A DNA stretch of 64,000 nt. It comes from Dipetalonema caudispina. Taxonomy: Eukaryota; Nematoda; Chromadorea; Rhabditida; Onchocercidae. This document shows positions 13,074-27,400 of this stretch, piece by piece; positions within the stretch are counted from its first letter, which is position 1, and each line of letters begins with the position of its first letter. A program made the translations under genes and the position numbers. The stretch spans positions 1 to 64,000 of the forward strand of contig JABVXV010000009.1 of NCBI GenBank assembly GCA_013365325.1, written 5' to 3'. The notes beneath the pieces are model-generated. The model was not told where the DNA came from. It made no database searches and saw only the letters and a list, made by a program, of their open reading frames with translations.

Positions 13074-15389
13074 AAGTGATCTTTCACGGTAAATAGCGCA
13101 AGCGACATTTAATGTCACTACAAGCACGCACTTAACATTATTTCCTATACCATGAGTAGCGTGAATTTTGCTCAGCGTATGAATGAATGGATGACAAATT
13201 ATTCATGCACACCATCCCAGTTCTCAGCAATATTTTCTTTGTGTCCTGCATTTACTACTTCCTACAAGTACATAAAACATCTCTTCTATAATATGGCCAT
13301 TGTGGTCATATTCTCCGAGTGACCAATTAACATATATATATATAAACATACAAAAATATGCGCATCTAGTTGGTATGTTGTAAGAAAGATGATTAAGTAA
13401 GCATGTTATAACTTAAATTTCAGCGGTAAAAATACATGAAAAGAAGCATAACTTCCCCATCCATGCATTCGTCAAAGCTCTGTAATTAAAGACTAAGCTA
13501 GTAATTCAGTTGATCAACTTCTACAACATACACTTGAATTCATCATATTGCTGAATGTTATAGTTCGCAAGAAGAAATTTTTTTGAGAATAAAATGGCAC
13601 CACTACTGCTATTCTATTGCGATATCCGTACACATGAGTACGAAGCATCAAAAAAACCTGCAGTGAGTGACTGGCACCCTACGATCAACACTCCCAGAAT
13701 TTGCAGATCATATCTAATGTCTATTCAGCGTAGTGCTATCAATATCGCTGTTACGACACTTAGTAATCATACTTTTGTTTTTAAAACGAGATTTCAATAT
13801 CAAGATATCTATACTAACAAGAGCTTTTAGTATAAAAAAATATTTTGTTTGTTTTAGTTTGAGGAGTTTTTAACAATGATATAAAAACATCTCAACTATT
13901 TATGTTTTTGTCCAAGAAGTTCAAGGAGTTGTTACAATGAAATTTCAATACAAAAAAATATCTCAATTACTATAATTTTACCTATCAAGCCTTCTTACTA
14001 CAATACTTTAATAATCCAAAACTTTCCATACTATGACAGTTTAGTAACACATGACAATAAAATTATCAACCAAATTCATCATCATATCTATTACCATGCA
14101 TCATACTACATTATAACACTTTACACTTGCACAAAATAGTGAATTAAACCATTTAAGCAACATGTACCAAATTACAAATACTCTTTATATAACATTGAAT
14201 TCCACGTTTTATACGTAAGACCAACGGAAAACATGCAAAATCCTAGCAGAAAGAGAAAATCACGTGACGCTAATGTAAACAATCCAAAAATACACCCCAC
14301 CGCCAGCCAGCTTCCACCCTTTTACGCATATCTGTCAACAACAGGCTCATTCTATCACCAGGCTATAAAATTGTGCTACAATGTATGTCGCGATATGATC
14401 CATTTATCCCAACCGTTATACGGTATTCTTTGCTAACATATTTATTATTATCTGCATTGAGTTGTTCCGGTTTTACCGGATTTCATTGTTAAGTATTGTT
14501 TTATGTACTGATTAGATACTATTTAAAATTGATAGTTTGATATAAACTTTGGATTAATACTGTTGAATTCGACTCTAATATTATAATTCAAATATGAATC
14601 TTATGATGATTTCTTTTAGCTTACAGAATTTATGAAAAAAAACTGAGATCTGTTTTGATTGTTTAATATTTTTAATGAATAAGTCAGATATTTAGCAAAC
14701 TTTAATCAATTACATCTGAAGATAATTGTCATTGTTGTTTCAGATTTGATTGATTACTTTCTGCTCTTTCAAATATGGTTATAACTAAAAATTTATGGAG
14801 ATTATTGGTAAGATCGAAAAATTGTAATCAAATGACAATCCAGAAAAGTTTCTATTCCGCTTGGATCAAGTGTACAGAGTAAGTAATGATAATTAAAATA
14901 AATAAAAGTAAAGGAAGAACGGCAGTAAGTTGTTTGTTGGGAGTATGTTCACTATAGTATATTAACTAATAGAAAGTTAATATATTAGTAGAGAACTTAT
15001 GGTCAGTTCTGGATATGGTCATTCATTATTATCTAGTTAAGAACAAGTTTAAAAGTAATTCATATACTGAGGTGAAATAGAAGTAACATACGAGTAAAAA
15101 AGTGCAGTTTGTTTTAAATAAAATTAGGATACCATTTAGGAAATAGGAAGTAAAATTATTAGTCTTAGGGTTGAACGATTCCTTATAGGAAAAGTAATGT
15201 ATGGATGGATGTTAAATATTTTAGAAAAGTTCAAGAAAGGACTACTCTAATCTTGTGTATATCACAATGCTTTCTGTTTTTATACCCGAAGGCGTTTCAA
15301 GTCTCAAACATGATTTTTGAGATTCTGTTCAAATTCTGTATGATAATTTTTCTTTTTGCTTGATACGATATGTTGATTGCGTGTTGCAG
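13074..15389. promoter_or_regulatory. Divergent intergenic region between GIGYF and MRPS22
   Basis: A 2.3-kb gap between two divergently transcribed genes, so it should hold both promoters. Frames at 13594-13830 (78 aa) and 14233-14436 (67 aa, starting MQNPSRKRKSRD, with an E-box CACGTG nearby) have fairly ordinary amino acid usage, but neither has a recognisable domain or splice partner and I do not call them genes. No terminator-like or RNA-gene structure was noticed. Confidence 0.45.
15384..15389 (+). other. Putative spliced-leader acceptor of MRPS22
   Basis: TTGCAG ends at 15389 and the start codon begins at 15394, leaving a 4-nt untranslated leader. This is typical of nematode trans-spliced messages. 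Inferred from motif and spacing. Confidence 0.5.
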
Positions 15390-15393
15390 AATA

Positions 15394-17503
15394 ATGTCTG
15401 AAACGCAGCAAGCTGGTGGTAGTAACAGCATTGATGTGGAACGTCTCTTTACAAGAAGTGATATTCAGAGTTTATTGAGATGTCTTACGGGATTAAATCT
15501 TAGGGAGAAATTATTCAGAAATCGGCAGATCACTCAACCGCAACGTGCACATTATGCTTTGATGACGGATGAAGCTTATCAGAATGTATCATTTCAAAAG
15601 ATTTCAAGTTTTAAAATCCTTCTATGATATATAAATCTTCCGGCATTGTATTAAATTATTCACCTTCGTCAGAAGTTTACTGCCCATAATTGTTTACTAC
15701 CAACAATTTTCCTATACTGTGAATTGCTGGTTAAACGTTTTATTTGTATTGCAAATTAATTTGATACTCCAGATAATTAAATTCAAATATGCTGAAATTA
15801 TTTCAGACAGTAAAAAACATGGAACAAATAGGAGCAAATTTTCTGCAGTTTGTGCCGGTACTAGAACCGCGTTGTAGTACACCAATTGTTCTAGCTAATG
15901 ATCCGGAAATAAAAGGCTTTGATAGCAGTAGATATGTCTTCACAGACCTTTCGTTTGGTCTTGGGGTTCAGGTGAAAGCATTTAATTATGTTTTTTTTCT
16001 CCTTTTTTTCAGATAATATCTTTTATCATTATGAAACAATTATGAGGTTTGTTACAGGTACGCTCAGTTGTTGTACGTGAAACAGACGGTACATTACGGA
16101 GCGCTACAACGGAAGAACGAGATCGAATGACAAGGGTTTACAAGGGCCATCCATATCGGCCAATATATGAACCACCGTTGTTCAAAGATCCATATTTACA
16201 GGTTCTTTGTTTGTGGTAACTAATTTAGGGAACAGTATTGAAATTGTGTACGACATGAGCCAGTTGTGTACATTTCATATAGAGGTGAAATATTGATTTA
16301 GATGGCATTGGACAGGGATGATCACGAATATGTCCTCGATTGGGCTTGCCATTATTATCTGCCAAATGACCCAGCTTTCATCAAGGTTAGTTTAAAATAA
16401 GTTTAAATCACCATTTAACTATCTTTTTTTTGGCCCATTAACGATACCAACTACCACTGTGGAATGAATTGGTAATGATTTGAAATACTTCTGACGGAAT
16501 TAAGTGAAAAAGTCACCAATAAATGAAGGATAATGTTAAGCAAAAACCAAGTCTAACTATTAGCGCACTTCAAGCTTACTTTTTTTGTTTTTTATGGAAA
16601 TCCTCAGAAACATTTACAAATTTCAGCTTTGTCACATGATATTTGATCGTACAGTGGACGAAAACAAATTTGCAAATCTACATTCTACCAGACATTTTGG
16701 TCCTTTCGTGTTCTACCTTGTATTAAATAACAAATGTGCACCACTACTAAATCATTATGCAGTCGAGAAAAGGTAAATCTTTCCGTTTTAAACAATTTCC
16801 CTTTTTCTAGGACATCGTTAAATTGATTTTGTTTATGTTTTGTTTTAGAACTGAGGATGCTGCAAATTTAGTGCGTCTAATCAAAGCGATTTTCCCAGAT
16901 GAAGTATGGACTTGTGAGATGAAGGATGCGGATGACTTGAAAGTACTACAGGTATCAGCGATATATATATGTATATGTATATACAAATTCGTTTTTTCAA
17001 ATACTGTATGATTCCTCTGTATTTGTATCCGACAATTTCAATATGATTCATTTAGCAATACGCGAAAGAAAATGTGGATTATGAAGCCACCATAAGTGAT
17101 TTAATAAAGGCAACGAAAAAGGAACAAGAAGAAATTAAGACTGATAAAAGTGAGGTTAGCACGGGAATAAAAAGCGAAAAAGAGGTAAAATATTGCAATT
17201 TCTTTTTCACTCACTTTTTTCTTGAATTAGGTTTTTAAAAATCATGGAATGCATTTGTATATTTCTAGATTCTGGATGATAAGAGTAATTAATAACTTTC
17301 GTATATCTAAATTATTACAGCATACTTCGGCAATGGATAAAGAAAGTTTTGCGAGTCCAGAAGGACCACTTGGTGAAATGGCTAAAACCTACGATGTACG
17401 TGTGGTACGAGGTTCATTTGATGCCGTTCAACAGTTGCAGAAATTAAATGAAAAATCACACAAGGCTAAAAAACAACAGGATACGAAAGATGATAAAAAA
17501 TAG
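15394..17503 (+). CDS. mrps-22: Mitochondrial small ribosomal subunit protein mS22 (MRPS22)
   Basis: Component of the mitochondrial 28S ribosomal subunit. Exons: 15394-15585, 15807-15971, 16058-16201, 16302-16385, 16627-16772, 16849-16951, 17056-17184, 17321-17503; 381 residues (human MRPS22 is 360). All junctions are GT/AG and in phase. Family hallmarks seen: RCLTGLNLREK near the N-terminus, then SSRYVFTDLSFGLG, VRETDGTLRSAT followed by EERDRMTRVY, the LHSTRHFGPFVFYLV segment (compare STRYFGG in the human protein) and TEDAANLVRLIKAIFPDE. The C-terminus is Lys-rich and nematode-specific. The start was chosen because TTGCAG lies four bases before ATG 15394, like a spliced-leader acceptor. An in-frame ATG at 15370 would add MLIACCRI but lies upstream of that acceptor. 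AATAAA signals lie at 17562-17567 and 17759-17764. Confidence 0.93.
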
Positions 17504-17758
17504 AACTCTTCATTGTTATTTGTTATGTAAGCAATTTTACATGATTAAAATTATGCATGCGAATAAAACATGGAATGCAAATAAAATCGATCATCATATG
17601 ACTAAAAATGGTTCATCATCTATTAATACAAGTGGATTATCATATCATTCACCTTTACACAAGGAGCAGTACGTATGTATGCTTTCTAACAAGATAACTT
17701 ATCTTACACACTTCTCTGTAAGGATGTATTAGTCAATTACATACTTCAGTCGATAACT

Positions 17759-17764
17759 AATAAA
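17759..17764 (+). terminator. Candidate AATAAA poly(A) signal for MRPS22
   Basis: Canonical AATAAA about 255 nt after the stop codon. A second copy at 17562-17567 is closer. Either could be used. Confidence 0.4.
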
Positions 17765-20595
17765 GTTTTTGAAATGTACCATAAGTCAGGATAACTACGA
17801 CTACAATCACATATTAATGTTATAATATTGTCAAAATAATCGAGAAGTGATCATGCATACCTTATCTTTTCGTATTATTTCTATCTAACGTGAAGTTATA
17901 GTATGACAACTTGTCAAATACGTATTCAATAAGCTGCGAGAAGAACTCATTCTGATGAAGGAACATTTGAAAAATTAGTTTACAAATGAAAAAAAATAAA
18001 AGGAATGAAGTCAACAATCCGACTAATTGCTAATAAAAACATAGATCACAAACAGATCATTAGATTGGCTACGGACTAATCTACTATTATTTGTGGTTTT
18101 CATTTCATTAATAGGAACTGTTTATAAGAATAGAAGATATTATTAGTATAAGATATATGCGGCCTTATTATTTCATTAAGAATGAAGCTAACAATACATC
18201 ATCATTTCATATTGCAATGTCCATTATAATGTGATATTGATTATTAAATCAATTGCTTCATTGTTGCATAAGCTGCGTATACCAGTGAAATTTAACGCTT
18301 CAGTTAGAATAAATGTTAGCTCATCAAGGATCAATGTCCTGATTATTCCATAATTAGTAAAACAATTAGTGGACTAACTGTTAGACGGGATAATACTGCC
18401 TGTAATATTTGTTGATAGAATTGAATGGCAATGTTTAAAATGCATTTTATTATAAAATCCTGAAATTTACTTAATTTTATCGCAACAAATGATCATAGCA
18501 ATATTCATCATCTAAAATTTGTTTCAACTATTTGAATACTTATCTTTCCATTTGATTATTAATAGTATTTGAGAGAGGAAATATTACATTGATATTTTGG
18601 GATAACATCTGTATGACTATTTAAATTATCTATTTTATTGAATTTCTAGCTTTCTTGTAAATAATGAAACAAGTTTGGAATACTAAGATTTACTTTAAAT
18701 ATTGAAACAATTAAAATAAATTGGATCAATTATGATTTGCATAAAATAATACCATTGGAGTAGAATATTTGAAATAGATTAAATTAAACTATTCAAAGTT
18801 ATACTGCTTTGTTGAAATAAGAAAAGACACATAATAGCCAAAACGAAATTTTTGATAAATGTAAAAAGAAAAAAAAAAAAAACAATTACTAATTGCATAA
18901 TATTTAAAACAGTGGCATTAATTCCAGCATGAAACAATGCTATCTTTTTTTCATTGATTAAATAATCAACCAAACGATCATTTATCAAAATCTAAAATTG
19001 AAAAAAAAATTTTTTTTTACATTCTATCATCCCAATAGTATATAAAATACTTCGTAAATCAATTGATTTTATACCTATTCATTAGAATAAAGTATTAATT
19101 TAGCTATACAAATAAAGCAAGTTCAATCATTAATAGATTTACAAATTTTGAACTAAATAAATAATTTAGTAAAATACGTTGGCACAAAATGGCTTACTTA
19201 ATCTTGAGTTAAAAATAGATGAATGATAAGTAAATAAAATTATATTATTTTTTAAAGATTATTGCTTAAATTGTATTTTAATTAGTTAGTGCCTAGTCTG
19301 AAGCAAACGTATAATAATAAAAAATTTGAAGTAATCGCAATAAATTATCTTATTTATTATAATAAAAGATATTTCTGACGAAGTACAATTTTCATTTCTA
19401 TTTCTAATTTCAATTCCATTCTTTCCAAAAGTTTTTCATAATAAAATATACCTATAGCAGATAGTAAAATATGCAATGCAATAAATGTTACCATCATTGA
19501 ATTTGGTTAAAAAATAACTTATAGATAAATTGGAAATCAATGCATGATTACATAAGTATTCAAATTCAATAAAGAATGTGCAATATAAATTACAAACTGA
19601 TTCCAACATTTCAATGAATTATCCATCTGTAGGGTGCATATATAAGTGTTTTTTTTTTTTTTTTTTTCAAATAAAGTTTTCATTTCTTCCTGCAAAAAAT
19701 TTATTTTAACAAAATCAGTCAAGAAAAAACTTTCCATCCTGCCAATTATGGTCATTATAGATTATATATATATGTATATATTTCAAGGAAGAAAAAATTA
19801 AAAAGCAATTTTTTTTTTAAATTTATTCAAAGCCTTTTTTTTTTAATTTGTTCATTCCATAATGGAACTTTTTGGAAGAAAGGATTACAATTAGTTGAAA
19901 GCATACAATCCAAATTTACCAAAAGTGTAAAATGAATATTCTTATTTTAAATGAGAATTAATTTATAAAATGAAAATATGCAACAACTCCAATAGCAATT
20001 ATAACATAGTTCTGTAAATAATTTTCAAAAAAAAAAAAAAAAAAAAGCAAAAAACAGATAATTTATTTCATCATCTCACAATATTTCCTAAAAATTTTCA
20101 GGAACAAATAAATAAATTGGAAAAAAAAAGAAAAAATCCTCACAGTTGCTGGAAAATGTTTGATCAGTTGTATCATCTGCCGAAGGATATGAGATGATAG
20201 CTGATCATTGTTACTGTTGCAACGATACAATATGAGCAATAAAATGAAATCAGGAAAGATCAATGTTTGATCATTTGTAAAATATCGATAGTCTTTTTAT
20301 CACTGTAACTTTCTTGAGTAATTTAATTTCTTTTTCTTTTAATTTTTAGTGAGATAAAAAAAACAAGAACATTCTAAAATTACCTAATTTTTTTTCCCTC
20401 TAAGTCTAATATAATTAAGCAAATGGAAATAAGTGATAGGATGAAGAAACAATTGGAAACTATTAAACAGCTAATGAAAGGTAATAGAATAGAAAATATC
20501 GATTATGATGTTGAGAATATGCATAACTGTTCATAATTTAAAAAAAAAATAAATAAATAACTTTGGTAACTATCATTTTTTTTTTCTTTCATAAC

Positions 20596-20631
<36 letters not shown>

Positions 20632-22213
20632 GAAATAAAAGATAAGTGATTGATGAAATTCGGTACTAATTCAAGAGAATGCATTGATAATTATTTCTCT
20701 CTTTATCTGCCATAAGGAAAGTTTATGCAAAAATTTCATCAAAATTAAATTATTAAAAATGAAAAGCTTGCAACTAGATAGCAGTGAAATTGATCAATCA
20801 AAAATAAAAATTTACCTTAGGAAAAGCTAAAAACAAAGACAGTTAAGCTGATAGATAAAAAGATTGAAATAACAATAGCTAATATTAACATATACAGATG
20901 ATCGTTATTGAAATATTATCATTAAAATCTTTGGTGAGAGCGACATTTAAATTTGGAGAATTAAATGATTTTGTTTAAAAATTACAGAGTAAAAAGAACC
21001 GATTCAATCATTTAATTTCTCTCTTTCTGAGAAAGATTAATAGAAATGCTATAAAACATACTTTGTGCACTAATCTAAGTCAGCTAGAAAAGAACTTAAA
21101 ATTTATCCTCGTTCAAAATTGAATAATCGAATTCGCCAACTATACTACCAAGAGCAATTAATCTAATAACTCGATCAATACTACTGATAATGATTTACTT
21201 TTCCATCAATTTGTGCTAGAAAGAAAAAATTTATTTTTATCTAAAAAAATTTTAAACAATTCATCTCGTATAATTTGTACATGGCAATCAAAATTTCGTT
21301 TTTTTTTTAAAGAAATAATTTACTTCTTTTTTTTTCCTTCTTTAGAATTCTATGCAATGTTTTCAATGTATAATTAGAATTCATTAGGAAAATCAGGGAA
21401 AAAAAAATTGAATAATTTTCTATAATCAAGATAATCTATATTAATTACATAATTATATTATGGATACCCAGAAGACGGAAAAGTTAGGAAAGAGTTTTTT
21501 TTTACATTTTCTTCAATGGATATCAGTTATTTAAGGCTAAATATGATAATTTTATCAATTATACAATCAAATATCGCATTGGTTTTGGCTGTACATTGTC
21601 TTTTCATCATATAAAATTTGACAATTACAATCATTTAAATTATTTCTTCAACCTTCCTCTATTAACATGATTATTATTTGGTTCAGGTGTATTTCATACG
21701 TAACAAACTTTTAACGTTTGTAACGATCTTAGCTTTCTCATTGTTCTAATGAACAATGTTTCCAAAAAAAAAAAAAAAATCAACAACATCCATTTTATGT
21801 TATGATCCTTTTAATTTTATGGTATTTTAATAATTAAATTTGGAAAAAGTTAAATTATTAATTTAAATTTAAAAAAAGCTGTCTGGATGTAAAATTCTGA
21901 ATAGTAATGATTGATATGCTATAATTAATATATCATAAAATGTTAGTAAAAAAAAAAAAAATGAACATTCATCAGTAGTAATTGTTCACTTTTCTTCTAT
22001 CAACTGTTCATATTCCGATATAAAAATGCATAAATTTTCCAAATCTTTTTTTGAATCATACATTGTTATCAGTTACTATCCGGTAACAATTTTACCACAT
22101 CGATTATTAACATTTATAATAAATTCCTTTTTCATTTTTTAAATGATGAAATAACTCAAGGAAATTTTTAACTGTCAAATTCACATCTGCATGAAATTAC
22201 TTAGGTTATGAAA

Positions 22214-22254
22214 GTTAGCTATCGATAACATACCGATAATTGTCGATAGCTGAC
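22214..22254. repeat. Imperfect inverted repeat (hairpin)
   Basis: Arms 22214-22228 and 22240-22254 pair over 15 positions. Nine central bases (AGCTATCGA/TCGATAGCT) match perfectly, and the two mismatches would be G.U pairs in RNA. The loop is 11 nt. Function unknown. Confidence 0.7.
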
Positions 22255-22296
22255 TGATAATCATTGTATGTTTATATGTGCAAAGAATATAATTTT

Positions 22297-22360
22297 TCGA
22301 TTAAACCTTTTTTGAAATTAAGAGTTTATCGATTAGACCTTTTTTGAAATAAAGAGTTAA
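22297..22360. repeat. 32-bp tandem duplication
   Basis: Two adjacent 32-bp copies, 22297-22328 and 22329-22360, both starting TCGATTA and containing CCTTTTTTGAAAT. They differ at only a few positions, so the duplication is recent or constrained. Confidence 0.85.
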
Positions 22361-24438
22361 TTACGAATCTGAGGAAATTATTTATAATTTCATGTTACTA
22401 TGATTCAGCACATTATTTTTATATCTTCAAATTCCAATATGAACCAAAAGAAATCTCTTTTTAAAATCTTCATAAGTCGATACTACAAAATTTATATGAG
22501 ACTTTAGTGTACTTATAAGCAGTATTCAAAATTGCGAAAATATGCATTGCTTCTTCAACAAATACCTCTGAATCAATTTTAAAACTAATTTTAAAAATCG
22601 AAATTTTGTTTCAACACCATTCATACTTTTCTAAGATAAAAATTCAGATTTTTAATTGTGTAAAACAAAGAACAAAAAATACATATATAACAACTTAAAC
22701 AATCCTTACTTCTAAAAATACCAAAACTAAAACAAAAACCTGCACTAATAGAAGGCGTTTTAAATAATAACAATAATCAAAGAGAGACAAAAGCTGGAAA
22801 ATGTTGTTTTAATAACAGAAGAAATAATTTAAGATGTGGAAGTTTGATAATATACCTTCATAAAACTTCAAGTATCCGTGTAAAGTTAAATTATAATATT
22901 GTTATGACCAATAAAATATAGGTCAATCGGAATGATTTAGATCATTTAGATATCAATTACAATCAATATAATCAAGATAGCTAATTGATCATAAATCAAC
23001 AGATGTAATTTGCTCATTAGCTAAATAATCCCCATATTATTAATGAAATGATATTTCAAGTAGTCTATTGCAACAATGCTATTAATCTAAACGTAACAAT
23101 TATGAAAAATAGTCATAACTAATAATGAAGAATAAAAGATAGCCATAATTAATGAACAAAATTCAACACAACAAAATTGCTCAAAAGAGAATATTGTTAA
23201 GTATAAAACATAAATTTAAATGAGTAAAAAAAAAAAAAAGATTTATTCTTTCTCTTTGTCTTTTTTCTCTATCATACATCATTCCTACCATAACATTTCA
23301 ACATTCCCATCGCGAAATAATTATCCCAGTTATTAAGTAAGATATTATATAATCAGTAATATATTACGGAATATAATTATTTCGATTATCAGATTAATAT
23401 TGCTACAACACATTTAATGACTAACTATATATGAAACACAAATAATGATCCAGATATAACTATAAAAACATAGATGACTTTTCAAAAATTACCGAAAAGA
23501 TAACTCTCTCTCTCTCTCTCAGGATAAATAAATAGACAAAAAAAAAAAAAAGTAAAATCAAAGAAAGAAAACTTGGGAATAGGTATACAAAGCTACAAGA
23601 AAAAAAAGAAAAATAGAAGTCAAACTGCATAATATTTGCTAATATGAACAGATGAACATATACAGAGGTTTATTTCACAATTTCAAAAAAGAAAAACTTC
23701 AAAAGAATATGCAAATTACCAAACATTATATTTGATAGCATGCTACGAAACTGTATCATTAGTCTATGTCTGAATTTCAAAAGTCGAGGAGTGATAAGAA
23801 TCGTAGCATGATAAATGTGGAAATTATCAATACAATTCATTAAATAGTGGCCATCAAAATTATATCCTTGAATGGTAAAATATTGGCAAAAATCATGATA
23901 AATGTTCTTGACTGAAATTAAAGACAAAAGCATTTTATCAGTACTACAATGTCATGACCAAAGAAATCAGAGGATAGGAAGATATTCGGCCCAATATTTA
24001 CGTATAAGTGCTAGGCAACGAAAGTACATATATTCCTTTCGGAATTTTGAATTTACATTTCATTGAATCACTCAATCGGTTGGGATGTCACTTGGACTAA
24101 AAATGGAAAATACTTGAATAGCATAATAAATATCAACCTTAAACAAAGGATGTTAAGTTATAATTTCATGATACATTAGCATTTCAGAAGAACTACAAAC
24201 TGCTGGAAAAGTAACATTTAAGGGAGAAAATTGTTCCTAAATCTTTCCGTAATTAACATTAAATAATTCAAATAGATTAAAATGAACAAACAGAAACAGC
24301 GACTTAAATATGACTGATGCTATAAAAATTATCCCTTTATAAGATACTACAAAATATTATCCATACCCGTATAATAAATCATATGAAATAGCATCATTAC
24401 TAACTAAGTAATCAAAAAGAATATTCACATAGGAGCTT

Positions 24439-27400
24439 TTACAATGACACATTGTTATGAACATCATGAATCCTTTCGAGAAGATGATAACTACCGTAAA
24501 CATTATTAGAACCAGTTATAAACGGGATATAAAATGAGCGATAGATCGGATGAGAATAGGATGACAACAGAAACTTCTTCTTCACCACTGAACGCCAAAT
24601 GCTTATCTATAAATTTATGATAAAACATCGAGTACAGGCAAAAACGAATGAAAGAAATTATCCCAGAATTTGTTACTATTCCAACTGAACTGGCTGTTAG
24701 ATTTTGACTTAGAATTGGAACAAAGGTCCATGTTGGATTCCAAGCACGGCAGGAAATTATGCATGCAATTTTATTTACGATTCATTTTATGACAAAAATG
24801 GTGGAAAATCATTAAATATTAAAATTGCTAGAAAAACACTTTCTGAAAATTATTTAACTATTGATAATAATCACAAATAGCATGCATACGCTACTAATAA
24901 CGCATATCGATTATGAAAACACAGATTATGAAAATTCAAAAATCATTACCTGTTTCGCATAATTGGGTTCGAGTGTAGTGGTATCCGAAGTTTCTAAATC
25001 GATCAAAAAATCGCATTGTCCAATATCAATATACCTGAAGATACTAATTCAACATTTCTTCAAAGCGTTGTAGTAAATTTATCAAAATATAATGGAATTT
25101 TCAAAGATTATCAAATATGCTAGTATGAAAAAATTTGATAGAATTGCAGAGATTATATATGCTGAAGACGGACGTACAGAGAAACCAACCACAAAGACAT
25201 CAATCATTCGATGAAGTATATTTACATAACACCAACCGATTAACAAGCAACATCATCGCTTTTTTTGAAATATATCTCATTGTTTGAATATATCTCATTA
25301 TGCTTTGTTGTTATTTAACTTCTTATTCCAACATAACAATAGCTATAGGCTTTAAATGAGGAAAATCTTTGAAATATAGGTCTCGAAATAAATCCGGAAA
25401 CTTCAGGAGAAAATGAAGTAGTACTAACCGACTAATTTCTTCCCGGTTATAGTCATTCATCCCTGTCGGTATAACACGTGTAATTTCCGGTAAAGAACCT
25501 TTCATATATGGTTTTGGTAGCAAACCAGCAAATTCACTTTTTATAAAATTCAATTCCGCAATTAACACTTGATTTTTATTATTTTTTATATGGGACGGTA
25601 AGAAAAAAGAAGATGGAAATCGATACCATTCCTTACCAACACAAATATGTATCACCGTGCTATTCTAAAAGTGAGACATTATTTATCATAAGTTAAACTT
25701 AAGGAAAATAACTGATTCGGCAACAAACAAAATAAATCATTTTTGTGGAAATATTTTTGAACAGCTGTTGCTTGATTACTAATTGTTTCACTTATATGAA
25801 GTTTTTAACAAATTTTACATAACGAAAAATTAATATTCCACACTTAAATATTTGAATACTTGAAATCTTAAACATTGAAAAGTCTTTCACTAGTTAATCA
25901 AAAACTCACATCTTCAGCATTATATAATTCGTTGCGATTACTATAATTAAGCATATGTTCATTGAGTACTTTGTAAACTTCCATTGGAGAGAAGAAATTT
26001 CGATAAAGTGCAGCTGAACGAGAAATAGATAATACCGAGAAAATCAACAACCATCCAACAAAGCATGCCTGCCAAAAGCCCTGTGATTTTCCTCCTAGTA
26101 AATAAATACCAATCCTGAAATATTCATTAAGCAAGAAGCATTTGACAGTAATTTGAAGAGAAAGAACAAGTAGAAAGGATAATAAAAAAGCAAATGAAGA
26201 ATAAATAGAAAACAAAGATCAAGAATAAGAGGTTCTAAACACAATACCAGGTAAAAAATTTACCGAGGCAAAGCATCAAGAGTAACGGCGGCTAAAACGG
26301 CCATAAGAGGATAAACCGGAAACAAAAACCGTTCCTCTTTATGAGGTTGCCAGAAAAATATTGTAAACCATAGTACAACTGATAGGAAAATAAAAAGGAT
26401 CGGTAAGAAACGTCTCCAATAAACCAACGACATCTCTACAAAAATTGAATTAAATTTCAAATTTTGTGTGAGAAAAAACTATGTTCTTTTTAGGCGTGTT
26501 AGAAGTATGGAATAGCAGAAAACCTACCGCCCCTATAGTTCACTGGAAATCTGAATTGATCTCACTAAAAGCAACAACAAAAAAGTAAGAAGTAACCAGA
26601 CAAGAAATAACCTCGAGCTATAGAATGTACCAGCTGTCTGGATGAACGTGTCCAAACATATGCCAATCCAGCAAAGGGTATCGCAAACGGGAACAGGATA
26701 ATAACGACATTCCAATTCAGTAATAAATTTTTGATGTAAAATTTCACATCTTCAACACCATAAAGATTTGGTCCATGTGATGAAAATACATTGTACAGAA
26801 CGATGTTCAACGGAGCCTGAAAATGATACAAAAAACAATTACAAAATATTCAATATTTTTTAAAATACTTCAAATATGGATGATTTTCATGAGAGAACTT
26901 TAAAAAAACCACATGTATAAAAGTAAAACGAACAAATTTCCTGAAATATTATTTGTAATGCATATTAACTGCGTTTGCTCAGACAAATATACACAGACCA
27001 AAAAAGCCCATATATCGTAATCTTTTTAATCAGGGGTCGACCTAGAACAAAATATTATGCTCTAGCAAAAAGAAAAAAAAAACACTAATGAAACAATGAA
27101 CAAATAAAATCATACAATATATTTTTTCTACAATTTTTTATAATCACAAGGATCATAACAGAATCCTCCAAAAATCTCAGAATTGAACTCACCAGAACGA
27201 TCTTACCAAAATAGTAGGAATCTACGATAACCAGTGCTATGATGATGGCAGAACCAGAAATTAATGCATAATTACAAAAAGTAAAGGCCAATTTTCGAGG
27301 TCGAACAATTAGCATTTCGAGCACAATCGGTAAGCCAAGTATGACTGCAAACGGCCAACTAACCAATGCACTCAACGCGGTAAACGATATTGCTATGAAC

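Larger units (their letters stand above)
17765..24438. other. Gene-poor AT-rich region with simple repeats
   Basis: No gene is supported across about 6.7 kb. It holds many A/T homopolymers (T run near 19650, A run near 20600-20628), a (TC)8 tract at 23505-23520, a hairpin at 22214-22254 next to a 32-bp tandem duplication at 22297-22360, and a 10-bp inverted repeat at 23739-23748/23801-23810. The 87-residue minus frame at 23670-23933 follows a TTTCAG but has no recognised domain. Confidence 0.6.

Noticed and set aside
23670..23933. 87-residue minus-strand frame after TTTCAG
   Set aside because: No recognised domain, no partner exons and Phe/Ile-heavy composition. Possible only as an untranslated or chance frame.
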